NCBI GenBank assembly: GCA_018065085.1
Contig: JAGHUA010000006.1
Coordinates: forward strand, 1-64,000
Length of the DNA stretch: 64,000 nt
Reading direction: 5' to 3'
Origin: Candidatus Liminaster caballi
Lineage (GTDB): Bacteria; Bacteroidota; Bacteroidia; Bacteroidales; UBA3663
Position 1 is the stretch's first letter. Each line of letters begins with the position of its first letter. Shown piece by piece: positions 28,003 through 36,199 of the stretch. Made by a program: the position numbers and the translations under genes. The notes beneath the pieces are model-generated. The model ran no database searches, was not told the DNA's origin, and saw only the letters and a program-made list of their open reading frames with translations.

Positions 28003-30744
28003 TTAATCGTTAGGCAGTTTTTTCTTCCATTCTTTCTTCTGCGAAGCGTCATAGAGCAACACGCCGTCAATCTGCTGCACAACGGCATTCGATGACGAGT
28101 TGATCTGACGAGATCGGCTGGTTGACTTACCTGTCAGCCAGTACTCGCGGCTCGTACGGTTGTAGAGGTTTTCTTTCACCACGTTGCGTGTATTGCCCAA
28201 CTGGTCCTTGATGGTCATCGCGGTGTTGTTGGCTGTAACCTCAAGCGAGTAGAAACGCTTGTTCTTTGGGTTCAGTTTTGATGTCTCATACTTCACGGCA
28301 TTGACCTTCTCGCCGCCGATATAGATTGAGTTATCCTGGATGTGATAGCGCAGGAAGTCATGGATGATAGCAGCGATGGTATCCTGTGCCGGAGTTGTCT
28401 TGTCCGACATCTCGTCGCCCGTACCGTAAGCCTTGAAGTCGTCCCATGTTGGGAGTAATCCGTCGTCAATAAGCTGCTGGATTGCGTCGTCTGTAGGCAC
28501 ATACACGGTATAGTTGTAGTTATCGAACAGACGGATGTTCTTGTTGCCGTTATCGCTGTTGACGCAGGCATACTTGGTTGTAGAACCGGTCTCGCTCGAA
28601 AGGAGAGCATCCTTGGTATCGTCCTCTGAGAGGAGGGCATAGAAGAGTTTGCACTTAGAATCCGGCTTGTCAGCCTCAGCCCTCAGGATCTCGAGTACTG
28701 AATGAGATGCTGTCTGAGGGATCTGGTTAAACTCGTTGATACCGTAAGAGATACCGTTGCCCTTCTCGGTCTTGTCATAGACATCGCCATCCTTAGGAGC
28801 ATCCTTAACCTCGGTCACGGCACCTGTCTCCATCTGCCAGCCGCCCTGTACGGTAATCGACTTGCCACTGGTCTTGACGCGGATCACACTGCCGGCCTTG
28901 GTCTTGTAGTATTCCTGATCAGGATTGAAGAGGCCGACAACGATAAGGTTGTCGATAAGATCCTGCATACGGTCCTTGAGAATGTCGCTTGAAGTAGCCG
29001 TGATGATCTGTGTCCTGTCCATTACGGTAATTTCGCCAGCCTCATCGACGGTGCAGTCATAGAGATCGGCCCAGATCATCTGGGTTTCCTCATCGAAATA
29101 CACCTCAAACAGAGTCTGGATTGGCTGGCCGAACGTACAAGGGTCGAGATAGCGGAACACCTTCTTGCCAGGAGTGCCGTCAGATGCAGGCACAGTGTTG
29201 TAAGGCAGGAAGAGGCTGAACTTCGACTCCATTGAATTGAGGAACGGACCGAAGTCAAAGTTGTCGATGGCATAGTAGATTGCCGACATCTTACTCTGCA
29301 GACTGAGGGCAGGATAAACCACCGAACGGTATTCACTCGGAGCAAATACGCTGTTTACGAGATAAACCACGCCGTTGCAGCCCATATAGCAGCCTGCGAT
29401 GTCGCCAGGACGCACACCGAGGTCCACCTTTGCATCATCGACGATGGTGTGGAACTTCGAAGGCACAGACTCGACAAACGATGGAAGCATGTTGACGCTG
29501 AGCAGCTTGGAGAGCGTAAGGGCTGGAATAGAATCCCAGGTCTTATACTCGGTATGGAGGTCAATACCCTCACCGTTCCACCAGCGGTCAAGAGCCTCGT
29601 CGGTAGGAACAAGCATTGCGCCTGCGTCATACTTCATGTCGTAGCCCATTGAGTTGATCCACATGTACGAGTTGTCGCCCGGGTTGAATGGCAGGTAGGC
29701 AGGAACCTTATCGCCACGTGGAGTCATGTTGAGGTAAGGATGCTTGGTATCGCCATCGAAGAAGTAGTAGCGGAGCACGTAGAGAGTATCCTCCACCGAC
29801 TTGTTGTAGAGACGGCGATAGTCGGCCTGCATTGAAGGCTCGGCTGGCCATGCCACACTGAAGCGGTCGAGCAGCTGCGACCAGCGCTGTGTCTGAGGGT
29901 TGTTGCGGATGATCTCGGCCATGTTAGGGCTCGACTCGATCACATCGCTAACCACATAGATATAACCGTTCTTGCAGGTCTGCACATCGCTGATGACCTT
30001 CTTACCGTTGATCCAAGAGTCTTCAATGCTTGTTGACTCACCGTTGGAAAGGATTTCGAGGTCATTGCCTGTGATCTTGTTCTTGGCCATGAACTCTGGC
30101 AGGAAGTGGATCATAGGAGCTGCTGACGAGCTGCTGACGATATTGATAGGCTTGCCCTTCTCGCGGTGAGCCGACCATGAGTCGAGGCGCTCCTTGAGGA
30201 ACGGATTGACAGGCATCTTGTCAACGTCCATGGTTGGGATGGTGTCGAAGATGCTGGCCGAGGTATTGCGGCGCATGCAGAGACCCGGCTGAGGCGGGTT
30301 GCCGTCCACGTTCGACATCAGTTCGAGCAGGTAGGCATTGTTGATCATTGAGTTGTTGAGAAGCATCTTCTTCTGCGAGAGAGTCAGATCCTCAAAGCGG
30401 CGCACGCCCCATGTGTTGGTGCGGAACCAATTCTCATAGGCTTCGTCGGAAGCCACGAACAGCGTTCTTGAACCGGTCTTTGAGAGGACTGGCTTCAGTT
30501 CGAGTTCGTCAATGAGCCGAAGTGTGTACTTGAAGGTCTGATGCTTACCTTCCACCTCGATGCCTTCTTCGAGTCGTTCGTAGATGGAGTTGCCCAACCA
30601 AGCCGGCTGACCGGTCAGGACATCCTTCTCGCACGACTGCAGACAGCTTGCCGCCATCACCAGAGCGCATGGCGCAAGCAAAAGCCTGGAGACGCGTCTC
30701 CACAGCTTTGTCATGTTTCCTTTGGCAAGTTTAGAGTTAGTCAT
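28003..30744 (-). CDS. Large multi-FAS1 surface lipoprotein A
   Basis: 913 residues. The lipobox is LQSC (Cys38 from the first ATG); a start at codon 11 (MTKLWRRVSRLLL) gives a more usual signal length and is my preference. Several FAS1 copies are visible: ~50-260 (FKYTLRLIDELELKPVL, RTLFVASDEAYENWF, LLNNSMINNAYLLELM, YIYVVSDVI), ~370-480 (MLVPTDEALDRWW, GVVYLVNSVF), a weak one from ~485 (SLFLPYNTV), and a C-terminal one ~690-900 (YTVYVPTDDAIQQLI, IIHDFLRYHIQDNSIYI, VVQQIDGVLLY). It is the first gene of the 11-gene operon, 8 bp before susC 2, so it is probably co-produced with the transporter at high level. A ligand-binding or adhesion role is inferred from position and family. Confidence 0.82.
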   Translation of the reverse strand: MTNSKLAKGNMTKLWRRVSRLLLAPCALVMAASCLQSCEKDVLTGQPAWLGNSIYERLEEGIEVEGKHQTFKYTLRLIDELELKPVLSKTGSRTLFVASDEAYENWFRTNTWGVRRFEDLTLSQKKMLLNNSMINNAYLLELMSNVDGNPPQPGLCMRRNTSASIFDTIPTMDVDKMPVNPFLKERLDSWSAHREKGKPINIVSSSSAAPMIHFLPEFMAKNKITGNDLEILSNGESTSIEDSWINGKKVISDVQTCKNGYIYVVSDVIESSPNMAEIIRNNPQTQRWSQLLDRFSVAWPAEPSMQADYRRLYNKSVEDTLYVLRYYFFDGDTKHPYLNMTPRGDKVPAYLPFNPGDNSYMWINSMGYDMKYDAGAMLVPTDEALDRWWNGEGIDLHTEYKTWDSIPALTLSKLLSVNMLPSFVESVPSKFHTIVDDAKVDLGVRPGDIAGCYMGCNGVVYLVNSVFAPSEYRSVVYPALSLQSKMSAIYYAIDNFDFGPFLNSMESKFSLFLPYNTVPASDGTPGKKVFRYLDPCTFGQPIQTLFEVYFDEETQMIWADLYDCTVDEAGEITVMDRTQIITATSSDILKDRMQDLIDNLIVVGLFNPDQEYYKTKAGSVIRVKTSGKSITVQGGWQMETGAVTEVKDAPKDGDVYDKTEKGNGISYGINEFNQIPQTASHSVLEILRAEADKPDSKCKLFYALLSEDDTKDALLSSETGSTTKYACVNSDNGNKNIRLFDNYNYTVYVPTDDAIQQLIDDGLLPTWDDFKAYGTGDEMSDKTTPAQDTIAAIIHDFLRYHIQDNSIYIGGEKVNAVKYETSKLNPKNKRFYSLEVTANNTAMTIKDQLGNTRNVVKENLYNRTSREYWLTGKSTSRSRQINSSSNAVVQQIDGVLLYDASQKKEWKKKLPND

Positions 30745-30861
30745 AAATGTTGTGTATATTTATTGTATTTTCTTAATCTTCAGTTTAGGTTGCATTCGCT
30801 GCAATTTTGCATTGCCTGTTGTCTGGTGGCAATGACTAAGTTCCATTTTCCCGGTTTTCCT

Positions 30862-30888
30862 GTGTCATCCGACACGCTACGCGCGTGT
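30862..30888. promoter_or_regulatory. Overlapping inverted repeats in the leader region of the 11-gene operon
   Basis: Two short inverted repeats share bases. GTGTC-ATCC-GACAC spans 30862-30875, and ACACGC-TACGC-GCGTGT spans 30872-30888. They cannot both fold at once. They lie about 120-145 bp upstream of the FAS1 gene that opens the operon. I could not find a convincing TAnnTTTG element here. The site may be an operator or part of a leader structure; no function is shown. Confidence 0.3.
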
Positions 30889-30902
30889 AATATAATAATG
30901 AG

Positions 30903-30950
30903 TAAAAAAACGGACTTGGGGTGAGCCGCACGAACGGCTCACCCAAGTCC
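30903..30950 (-). terminator. Strong intrinsic terminator after the modular secreted protein gene
   Basis: A nearly perfect hairpin: GGACTTGGG (30912-30920) pairs with CCCAAGTCC (30942-30950), and TGAGCCG (30922-30928) pairs with CGGCTCA (30935-30941), with a single-base bulge and a 6-base loop. Read on the minus strand it is followed by a run of T. It separates the 30984-34517 gene from the operon that starts at 30744. Confidence 0.9.
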
Positions 30951-30983
30951 ATATTATATAGTTTTTGTATCAGTCATTGCCAA

Positions 30984-33900
30984 TTACTTAACAATGATCT
31001 TGCGTACGATAACGTTACCGCTTGCGGTTGTAGCGCGGAGGATGTTAACGCCCATCTGAGGAGCAGCGATCTTCTGGCCGTTGATGTTGAAGAACTCAAC
31101 GTTAGCTACAGAAGTTGCAACTGACTCAATGCCATCGAGCTCCTTCTGGCTATCAGCACCGTAGTATGTAAGAGTCCAGTTGTCCATGATCATCCAGCAA
31201 GAAGTGATCTTGTCTTCCTGCTTCATACCGATGCGGAGCTTGCCATCCTCACCAACCTCAAGGGTGATTGTGTTGAGGTAGTGACCCTCATCGAAGTAAG
31301 CAGCAGCAGAAACCATGTCGTTAGGGATGTAAACGGTGTTGCCCTCGGCATCAGTGTGCTCGAGCTCAGCACCATAGCCAAGCTTCTCGAGCGATGGATC
31401 AGAAGCGAGGAGGGCCACATACTTCTCGTAAACATTCGATGTTGTTACTGCATACATCTTAGCAAGACCATTCTCTTCCTCTGCTACAGTAGCGAAGTCC
31501 TGGTCGGTAGAACCGTTGCGGAAGAATGCGTTAACGCCTACGGTGTATGTACCTGCTGGCAGACCAACGAGATCCTGGTAGATGTTGTAGGTCTTCTCAT
31601 AGTACTCAACTGCAAGAGCAGACTTCTGGGTGGCATCGTTACCGAAGTTAGGAGCTACGTCGTATGTCCAGCCGGCGATAGAGTTGCCACCCTCGCCATT
31701 GTCGAAGCCGCTAGAAGCGATAACGCCTGTTGCGTCGAATGGATTCTCGTCAGAAGCCTCCATCTCAGGAACGCGGCAGAGAGCTGTCCACTCAGCGATC
31801 TTAGCTACAGCCTCCTTAGCGTCAGCGTTGGTCATCTCAGGCATAGCGCTCTCTACTGACTCAACGTATGCGATAGCCTCAGCCTTGACTGCATCCGGAG
31901 CAACAGCATCAGCAGAACCGATGAACTCATAGAAAGCAGAAACAGCCTCAACGAGCTCCTGGAAGAGAGCCTTCGACTCAGCGATTTCGTCCTCGATCTT
32001 GTAGATAGCAGAGAGAACCTCGAACATTGCACGGCCGTTGTCGCTACCGAGAGCCTGCTGGCCCTGAGCGATTGCATCAGCAACCTTAGCCTTAACGTCA
32101 ACGCCCATGAGGTCGTCAGCGCTGAGAGTAGCAAGCTTCTCCTCAAGGATTGGACGGATTACGTCAGCATTGAAGCCACGGTAGATGAGCTTGAAGCGGG
32201 TGAAGATTGCCCAGCTGTCGCCACCGGTGTTGGTGCAACCCTTGACACCGATGCGCATTGGCTCGCCGTCTGATACGAGACCGAAAGCAGACATAACGTA
32301 AGCACCCTCGTCGAATGCCTGACCTGCAGCACTCATATCGTTTGGATACCAGTAAGTTCCGAGTGGATCAGTATAAGGAGCGAGGCTGCCTGTTGTGGTG
32401 TAGAGCTCACCTGTTGGAACCTGGTAGTCGAATACGTTCATCAAAGGAGACTTAGCGTCGTTGAGGTAAACGTATGCCTTAGAAGCAGGCTTGGTTGGGA
32501 GAGGGTCGCCGAACTCTGGCTCGAAACAGAGCTTCCAAGCGTTCTCGCCACGGAGCTCACGGTAGAAGCCCTGCATTGAGATCTGATATACACCGGCAGG
32601 AGCGCCCTCCTTGATCTGATAGATATCGAAACTTGACTGGTTCCAAGACTCAGCGCACTTGGCAGCAGTGTTGATAACAGGGTTACCCTGCCAGCCGTCG
32701 TTGGTTGTGAAGTTAGGGTTCTTGAGCCACTCTGTGAAGTCGGTATCCTCAGCTACGCAGTTGAGCAGCACGTCAACAACCATCTGGTTGATCTCAGCAG
32801 CAAGAGCGAGTACATCCTCAGTAGAGAGTTCCTTAGCGTCGAGAACATCCTGAACGTCGAGCTCGAGGTAGTCACCGAGGTCGTCCTTCATAGGGCCGCT
32901 GAGCTTGTCGTTGTTGACAACCTTCTTAGCCTCAGCAACAGCGTTGAGGAGCTCCTTCCAGGCAGCTACGTTGGCATCAACCAAGGCAGCAGACTCCTTG
33001 ATGGCAGCGATGTTAGCCAATACCTGCTCCTGGGTGGTAGCAGTAGCATGTGCTGCAACAACTGCCTTGTATGCCTCAACTACAGAACCTGTAACATATT
33101 CAATAGAAGAGTAGTCAGCGAGGTTCTGGATGTAGTTGGTCATCCACATCTGATAAGCCTCGCCAGCCTTACCGTAGTAAGTGAGCTTGAAGTTATCGAA
33201 GATTGACCAGTCAGTGCTGCCTACATTCACGTTCTTGTAAACACCGATGTGAGCCTTGCCCTCAGAAACGGCGAAGAGCACAACGTTGTCAGCATAGTGG
33301 CCAGCCTCGAAGCACTTAACAGCGTCAGCCATGCTGTTTGGCAGGTGATAGGTGAAGTCACCGTCAACAACCACACCGCCGCCGAGAGTCTCATCACCTG
33401 GCTCAATGCCGTAGAAGATGCTGTTTACGTTGGCAGCAACGGTGTCAGCACCTGTAGCAGCCACATTATAAGCATAGAGATATGCGCGTGTAGGAACGCC
33501 AGCCTTGAACTCAGCGAGAGCGTTCTCGCCCGAACCTGCACGATAGAAGGCGTTAGCCGACAGTGCATACACACCGTTTGGAAGGCCTTCGATCTCCTGC
33601 CATGTGTTGTAGGTCTTGTTGTAGTGCTCAGCGCACTTATCCCTTGTACCACCTGCACCGAATGCAGTACCGCTCCAGCCGTGGAAGTCGCCGATCTCAT
33701 CGAATGTGGCGTTGACAATCATTGAAGAGAGGTCAACAGGGTTGCTTACAGAAGCAGAGTTCTCAGCAGCCTCCTTGGCAGCAGCCTTAACCTTAGCGTC
33801 AACAGAAGCGAGAGCATCCTGGAGCTGCTCAAGTGTGCTCTCGGTGTTGTCGAGCACAGCATGCTCAGCAGCGAGGTCGATGCCTGGATACTGAGCCTCA

Positions 33901-34517
33901 GCATCCTCGATGGCAGCCTTGAGCTCCATAGCAGTGTTGTAGCGTGTGATATCCACAGCGAAACCTGCGTAGTCCTCAGCCGAAACGCATACCCATACGT
34001 CATGGAATGCAGCCTGATTGGTCAGAGTGTCCTCAGCGTTGCTCATGTAGAGACGTGTGTCCTCTGTGTTGCCGTTGTAGTTGTCAGCCTTACCGAGGTA
34101 GTAGCCAGGGAAAGCGTTGTTGGTGAGCTTGAACTGATCGCCCTCAAGAGCCTCAATCACCCAAGCGTCAGCGTTGGCACCGTTGTTGTTGTCAACCCAA
34201 ATGCCGGCAAGACCGTCAACGAAGGTCTTCTTCCATGCATTCTGTGTCTCAACATAGTCGGTGATGCTGATTGTTGTCTCACCTGTTGAGGTAAGCTTCA
34301 CCTTGTAGCCCTTGCTTGTGCTTACAGAAGCGCGGGTGTTCCAGTCATTGGCACCGAGGAAGAAAGCTCCGGCACCCACATTGTAAAGATACTGCTCAGT
34401 GGCGCCGTCGATGACAGCTGGCGAACTGGCAGGTGCAGTCGGCTTTGTCCACTCACCGGCGAATACAGAACCGGCAAGCATCATAGCCGCAGAAACAAGA
34501 AGTAATTTTTGTTTCAT
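30984..34517 (-). CDS. Large secreted protein with three repeated beta-sandwich modules and helical linkers
   Basis: 1177 residues with a signal peptide ending VFAG (~20). Residues ~40-185 may be a ricin-like or other beta domain. Three copies of a ~190-residue module follow at about 265-450, 595-783 and 930-1121. Each opens with an N-x-F or S-x-F strand and W-x-G or GW, then a Y-x-I/W-Q segment, a GLPNGVYALSANAFYR-like core, an IPNDM- or LPNSM-like turn with a following F-x-x-G-x-Y, and closes with DNFKLTYYG-like residues. Between them lie alanine-rich helical stretches (187-260, 450-590, 785-920). The tail FFNINGQKI...IVRKIIVK matches other secreted proteins here. No catalytic residues are recognised; glycan binding or adhesion is a guess. 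It is its own transcription unit, with a strong terminator at 30903-30950 and a TATCTTTT near-match to the -7 box at 34592-34599. Confidence 0.7.
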   Translation of the reverse strand: MKQKLLLVSAAMMLAGSVFAGEWTKPTAPASSPAVIDGATEQYLYNVGAGAFFLGANDWNTRASVSTSKGYKVKLTSTGETTISITDYVETQNAWKKTFVDGLAGIWVDNNNGANADAWVIEALEGDQFKLTNNAFPGYYLGKADNYNGNTEDTRLYMSNAEDTLTNQAAFHDVWVCVSAEDYAGFAVDITRYNTAMELKAAIEDAEAQYPGIDLAAEHAVLDNTESTLEQLQDALASVDAKVKAAAKEAAENSASVSNPVDLSSMIVNATFDEIGDFHGWSGTAFGAGGTRDKCAEHYNKTYNTWQEIEGLPNGVYALSANAFYRAGSGENALAEFKAGVPTRAYLYAYNVAATGADTVAANVNSIFYGIEPGDETLGGGVVVDGDFTYHLPNSMADAVKCFEAGHYADNVVLFAVSEGKAHIGVYKNVNVGSTDWSIFDNFKLTYYGKAGEAYQMWMTNYIQNLADYSSIEYVTGSVVEAYKAVVAAHATATTQEQVLANIAAIKESAALVDANVAAWKELLNAVAEAKKVVNNDKLSGPMKDDLGDYLELDVQDVLDAKELSTEDVLALAAEINQMVVDVLLNCVAEDTDFTEWLKNPNFTTNDGWQGNPVINTAAKCAESWNQSSFDIYQIKEGAPAGVYQISMQGFYRELRGENAWKLCFEPEFGDPLPTKPASKAYVYLNDAKSPLMNVFDYQVPTGELYTTTGSLAPYTDPLGTYWYPNDMSAAGQAFDEGAYVMSAFGLVSDGEPMRIGVKGCTNTGGDSWAIFTRFKLIYRGFNADVIRPILEEKLATLSADDLMGVDVKAKVADAIAQGQQALGSDNGRAMFEVLSAIYKIEDEIAESKALFQELVEAVSAFYEFIGSADAVAPDAVKAEAIAYVESVESAMPEMTNADAKEAVAKIAEWTALCRVPEMEASDENPFDATGVIASSGFDNGEGGNSIAGWTYDVAPNFGNDATQKSALAVEYYEKTYNIYQDLVGLPAGTYTVGVNAFFRNGSTDQDFATVAEEENGLAKMYAVTTSNVYEKYVALLASDPSLEKLGYGAELEHTDAEGNTVYIPNDMVSAAAYFDEGHYLNTITLEVGEDGKLRIGMKQEDKITSCWMIMDNWTLTYYGADSQKELDGIESVATSVANVEFFNINGQKIAAPQMGVNILRATTASGNVIVRKIIVK

Positions 34518-34694
34518 AGTTGTTAAGATTAAAATTAGGTTATTGTGTTAGGTTTTGTCAGTAATTCAAATGATCAGGGCATAGAAAAGGCAAAAGATAA
34601 AATAGGGGCTTAGGTAACAAGGATTTGCTTAATAATACTGGTAAGGTTCAGGCTCTGACTTTCACATTTATCATCTGTTGCGCTTTTCAATTTG

Positions 34695-34765
34695 TTGCCC
34701 CACCGGGACTCGAACCCAGTCAAACAGAACCAAAATCTGGTGTGCTACCATTACACCATGGGGCA
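34695..34765 (-). tRNA. tRNA-Gln (anticodon TTG)
   Basis: A 71-nt cloverleaf. The acceptor stem is TGCCCCA/TGGGGCA with discriminator A. The D arm is GTGT-AATGGTA-GCAC. The anticodon arm is CCAGA-TTTTGGT-TCTGT with anticodon TTG, and the outermost pair is mismatched (C-T). The T arm is CTGGG-TTCGAGT-CCCGG. CCA is not encoded. A full-consensus promoter lies 22 bp upstream. Confidence 0.95.
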
Positions 34766-34786
34766 ATCGTTTTTTATTTGCGAGCG

Positions 34787-34818
34787 CAAAGATACGCTAT
34801 TTACTGTTTTTCTCCAAA
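34787..34818 (-). promoter_or_regulatory. Consensus Bacteroidetes promoter for tRNA-Gln
   Basis: On the minus strand the sequence reads TTTG (34818-34815), 20 bases, then TATCTTTG (34794-34787). This is an exact match to the -33 TTTG and -7 TAnnTTTG elements of the primary sigma factor of Bacteroides. Transcription should start a few bases before the tRNA 5' end at 34765. Confidence 0.8.
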
Positions 34819-34942
34819 TTTTATTCTATCTTTTTGTAAAAAATAGGTAAAAAAGACCCTTTTTAGTTAATATTGTACAAAAATGGGCGAATAATCGGCA
34901 TCTAAAGCGGTCTCGGTATGGAGAAGAATCAAGCAAAATCGC

Positions 34943-35007
34943 TTCCCAAGTCTTAGTTCTAACCGAGAACATTATTTTGGTTAGTTCCCAAGTCTTAGTT
35001 CTAACCG
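34943..35007. repeat. Pair of 23-bp direct repeats
   Basis: The two copies at 34943-34965 and 34985-35007 are identical over 23 bases and are 42 bp apart start to start. Each contains the half-site pair needed to form a small stem ending in CTAACC. A partial third copy follows at about 35021-35040 (GGTTAGTTCC, AAGTGTTAG). The function is unknown. Confidence 0.75.
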
Positions 35008-35167
35008 CCAAACTTTTTTTGGTTAGTTCCGAAGTGTTAGGAAGTCTTCGGAACATTTTTTTTGACTTCCCGACACTTGGGGGAATGGATTTAATATCAT
35101 TGCTGATGACAAAACGAACAGTAGGAGGAGAAAAATATGGGTAAAATCAAAGATTTTGGAATAAAGA

Positions 35168-35199
35168 TTTGGAGAAAAGCAAAAAAAATAATACCTTTA
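35168..35199 (+). promoter_or_regulatory. Probable promoter of the division and cell-wall cluster
   Basis: TTTG (35168-35171), 20 bases, then TACCTTTA (35192-35199). This matches TTTG-N20-TAnnTTTG at every defined position except the last. The spacing is identical to that of the tRNA-Gln promoter nearby. It would give a leader of about 55 nt before rsmH. Confidence 0.6.
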
Positions 35200-35260
35200 C
35201 ACCCCGAAAAAGAGAACTGTCTGAATAAGCTCAGAAGAAACCCGTTTGAACTACTAAGAA

Positions 35261-36175
35261 ATGTCAGAATATCACGTGCCGGTAATGCTCGATGAATGTC
35301 TGGACGGACTCGCAATCCGCCCCGACGGAGTGTATGTTGACGTAACCTTTGGCGGAGGCGGTCACAGCAGCGCCATACTCTCCAAACTGAGCGGCAAAGG
35401 CCATCTCTACAGCTTCGACCAGGACCCGGATGCCGAACAGAACGCATTTGGCAACACAGAGGGCAAAAAGAACTTCACTTTCGTGCGCAGTAACTTCCGC
35501 TTCCTCAAGAACTGGATGAGATATTACGGTGTGAAGCAGGTTGACGGACTCCTTGCCGACCTCGGCGTGTCGAGCCATCACCTTGACGATGCCTCGCGCG
35601 GCTTTGCATTCCGTCTGGATGCTCCGCTGGACATGCGCATGAACACCCGAGCCGGCATGACTGCTGCCGATCTGCTCGCCACATACAGCGAGGAGGACAT
35701 TGCCCGCGTCCTGTCGCTCTATGGCGAACTGAAGCAGGCGCGACGCATGGCTCAGGCCCTGGTCAAGGCACGACAGCAGAATCCGGTGGCAACGACAGGC
35801 GACCTGCAGCGCATCCTGACTCCGATGATCGACCCTCGTGCACAGAAGAAAGAGCTGGCTCAGGCGTTTCAGGCCCTGCGCATCGAGGTAAACCACGAGA
35901 TGCAGGCCCTGGAAGAAATGCTTATGGGCGCTATCGACTGCCTCGCCCCCGGCGGACGACTCGTGGTGATGACCTACCACTCGCTGGAGGACCGAATCGT
36001 GAAGAATGTAATCCGTTCGGGCCACACCGACGGTAAGATCGAACAGGACTTCTACGGACGTTTGATCGCCCCGCTCAAGGCCGTCAACAACAAGCCGATC
36101 ATCGCCTCGGACGACGAGCAGGAAAGCAACCCGCGATCAAGAAGCGCCAAGCTGCGCATCGCCACCAAACTATAA
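35261..36175 (+). CDS. rsmH: 16S rRNA (cytosine-1402-N4)-methyltransferase RsmH (MraW)
   Basis: 304 residues, the usual length for RsmH, which methylates N4 of C1402 in the ribosomal P site using S-adenosylmethionine. The N-terminus (HVPVMLDECLDGL) and the SAM-binding loop VDVTFGGGGHS (~25-35) are diagnostic. DLGVSSHHLDDASRGFAFR, APLDMRMN and the C-terminal VMTYHSLEDRIVK, NPRSRSAKLR complete the family pattern. It is the first gene of the plus-strand cluster and has a consensus-like promoter at 35168-35199. The next gene starts 24 bp downstream. Confidence 0.97.
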   Translation: MSEYHVPVMLDECLDGLAIRPDGVYVDVTFGGGGHSSAILSKLSGKGHLYSFDQDPDAEQNAFGNTEGKKNFTFVRSNFRFLKNWMRYYGVKQVDGLLADLGVSSHHLDDASRGFAFRLDAPLDMRMNTRAGMTAADLLATYSEEDIARVLSLYGELKQARRMAQALVKARQQNPVATTGDLQRILTPMIDPRAQKKELAQAFQALRIEVNHEMQALEEMLMGAIDCLAPGGRLVVMTYHSLEDRIVKNVIRSGHTDGKIEQDFYGRLIAPLKAVNNKPIIASDDEQESNPRSRSAKLRIATKL

Positions 36176-36199
36176 ACCGAACTCACGCAACAGAAGACT

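Larger units (their letters stand above)
34766..35260. other. Repeat-rich spacer between tRNA-Gln and rsmH
   Basis: 495 bp without a recognised gene. It holds the tRNA promoter at its left end and a probable rsmH promoter at 35168-35199. A 23-bp sequence beginning TTCCCAAGTCTTAG is repeated exactly at 34943-34965 and 34985-35007, each just after a TTAG/GCTT context. The second copy is bracketed by GGTTAG (34979-34984) and CTAACC (35001-35006). A degenerate third unit forms an inverted repeat TTCCGAAG (35027-35034) / CTTCGGAA (35046-35053). Short antisense ORFs in this stretch look spurious. mraZ, which often precedes rsmH, is absent. Confidence 0.7.

Noticed and set aside
34690..34770. tRNA-Gln as an integration site for the 34-kb minus-strand region
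   Set aside because: No integrase gene and no second copy of the tRNA 3' end that I could find near 493-640 or elsewhere in the window.
34625..34846. Plus-strand ORF containing APPGLEP
   Set aside because: This is the well-known false translation across the antisense of a tRNA gene; the tRNA-Gln explains the sequence.
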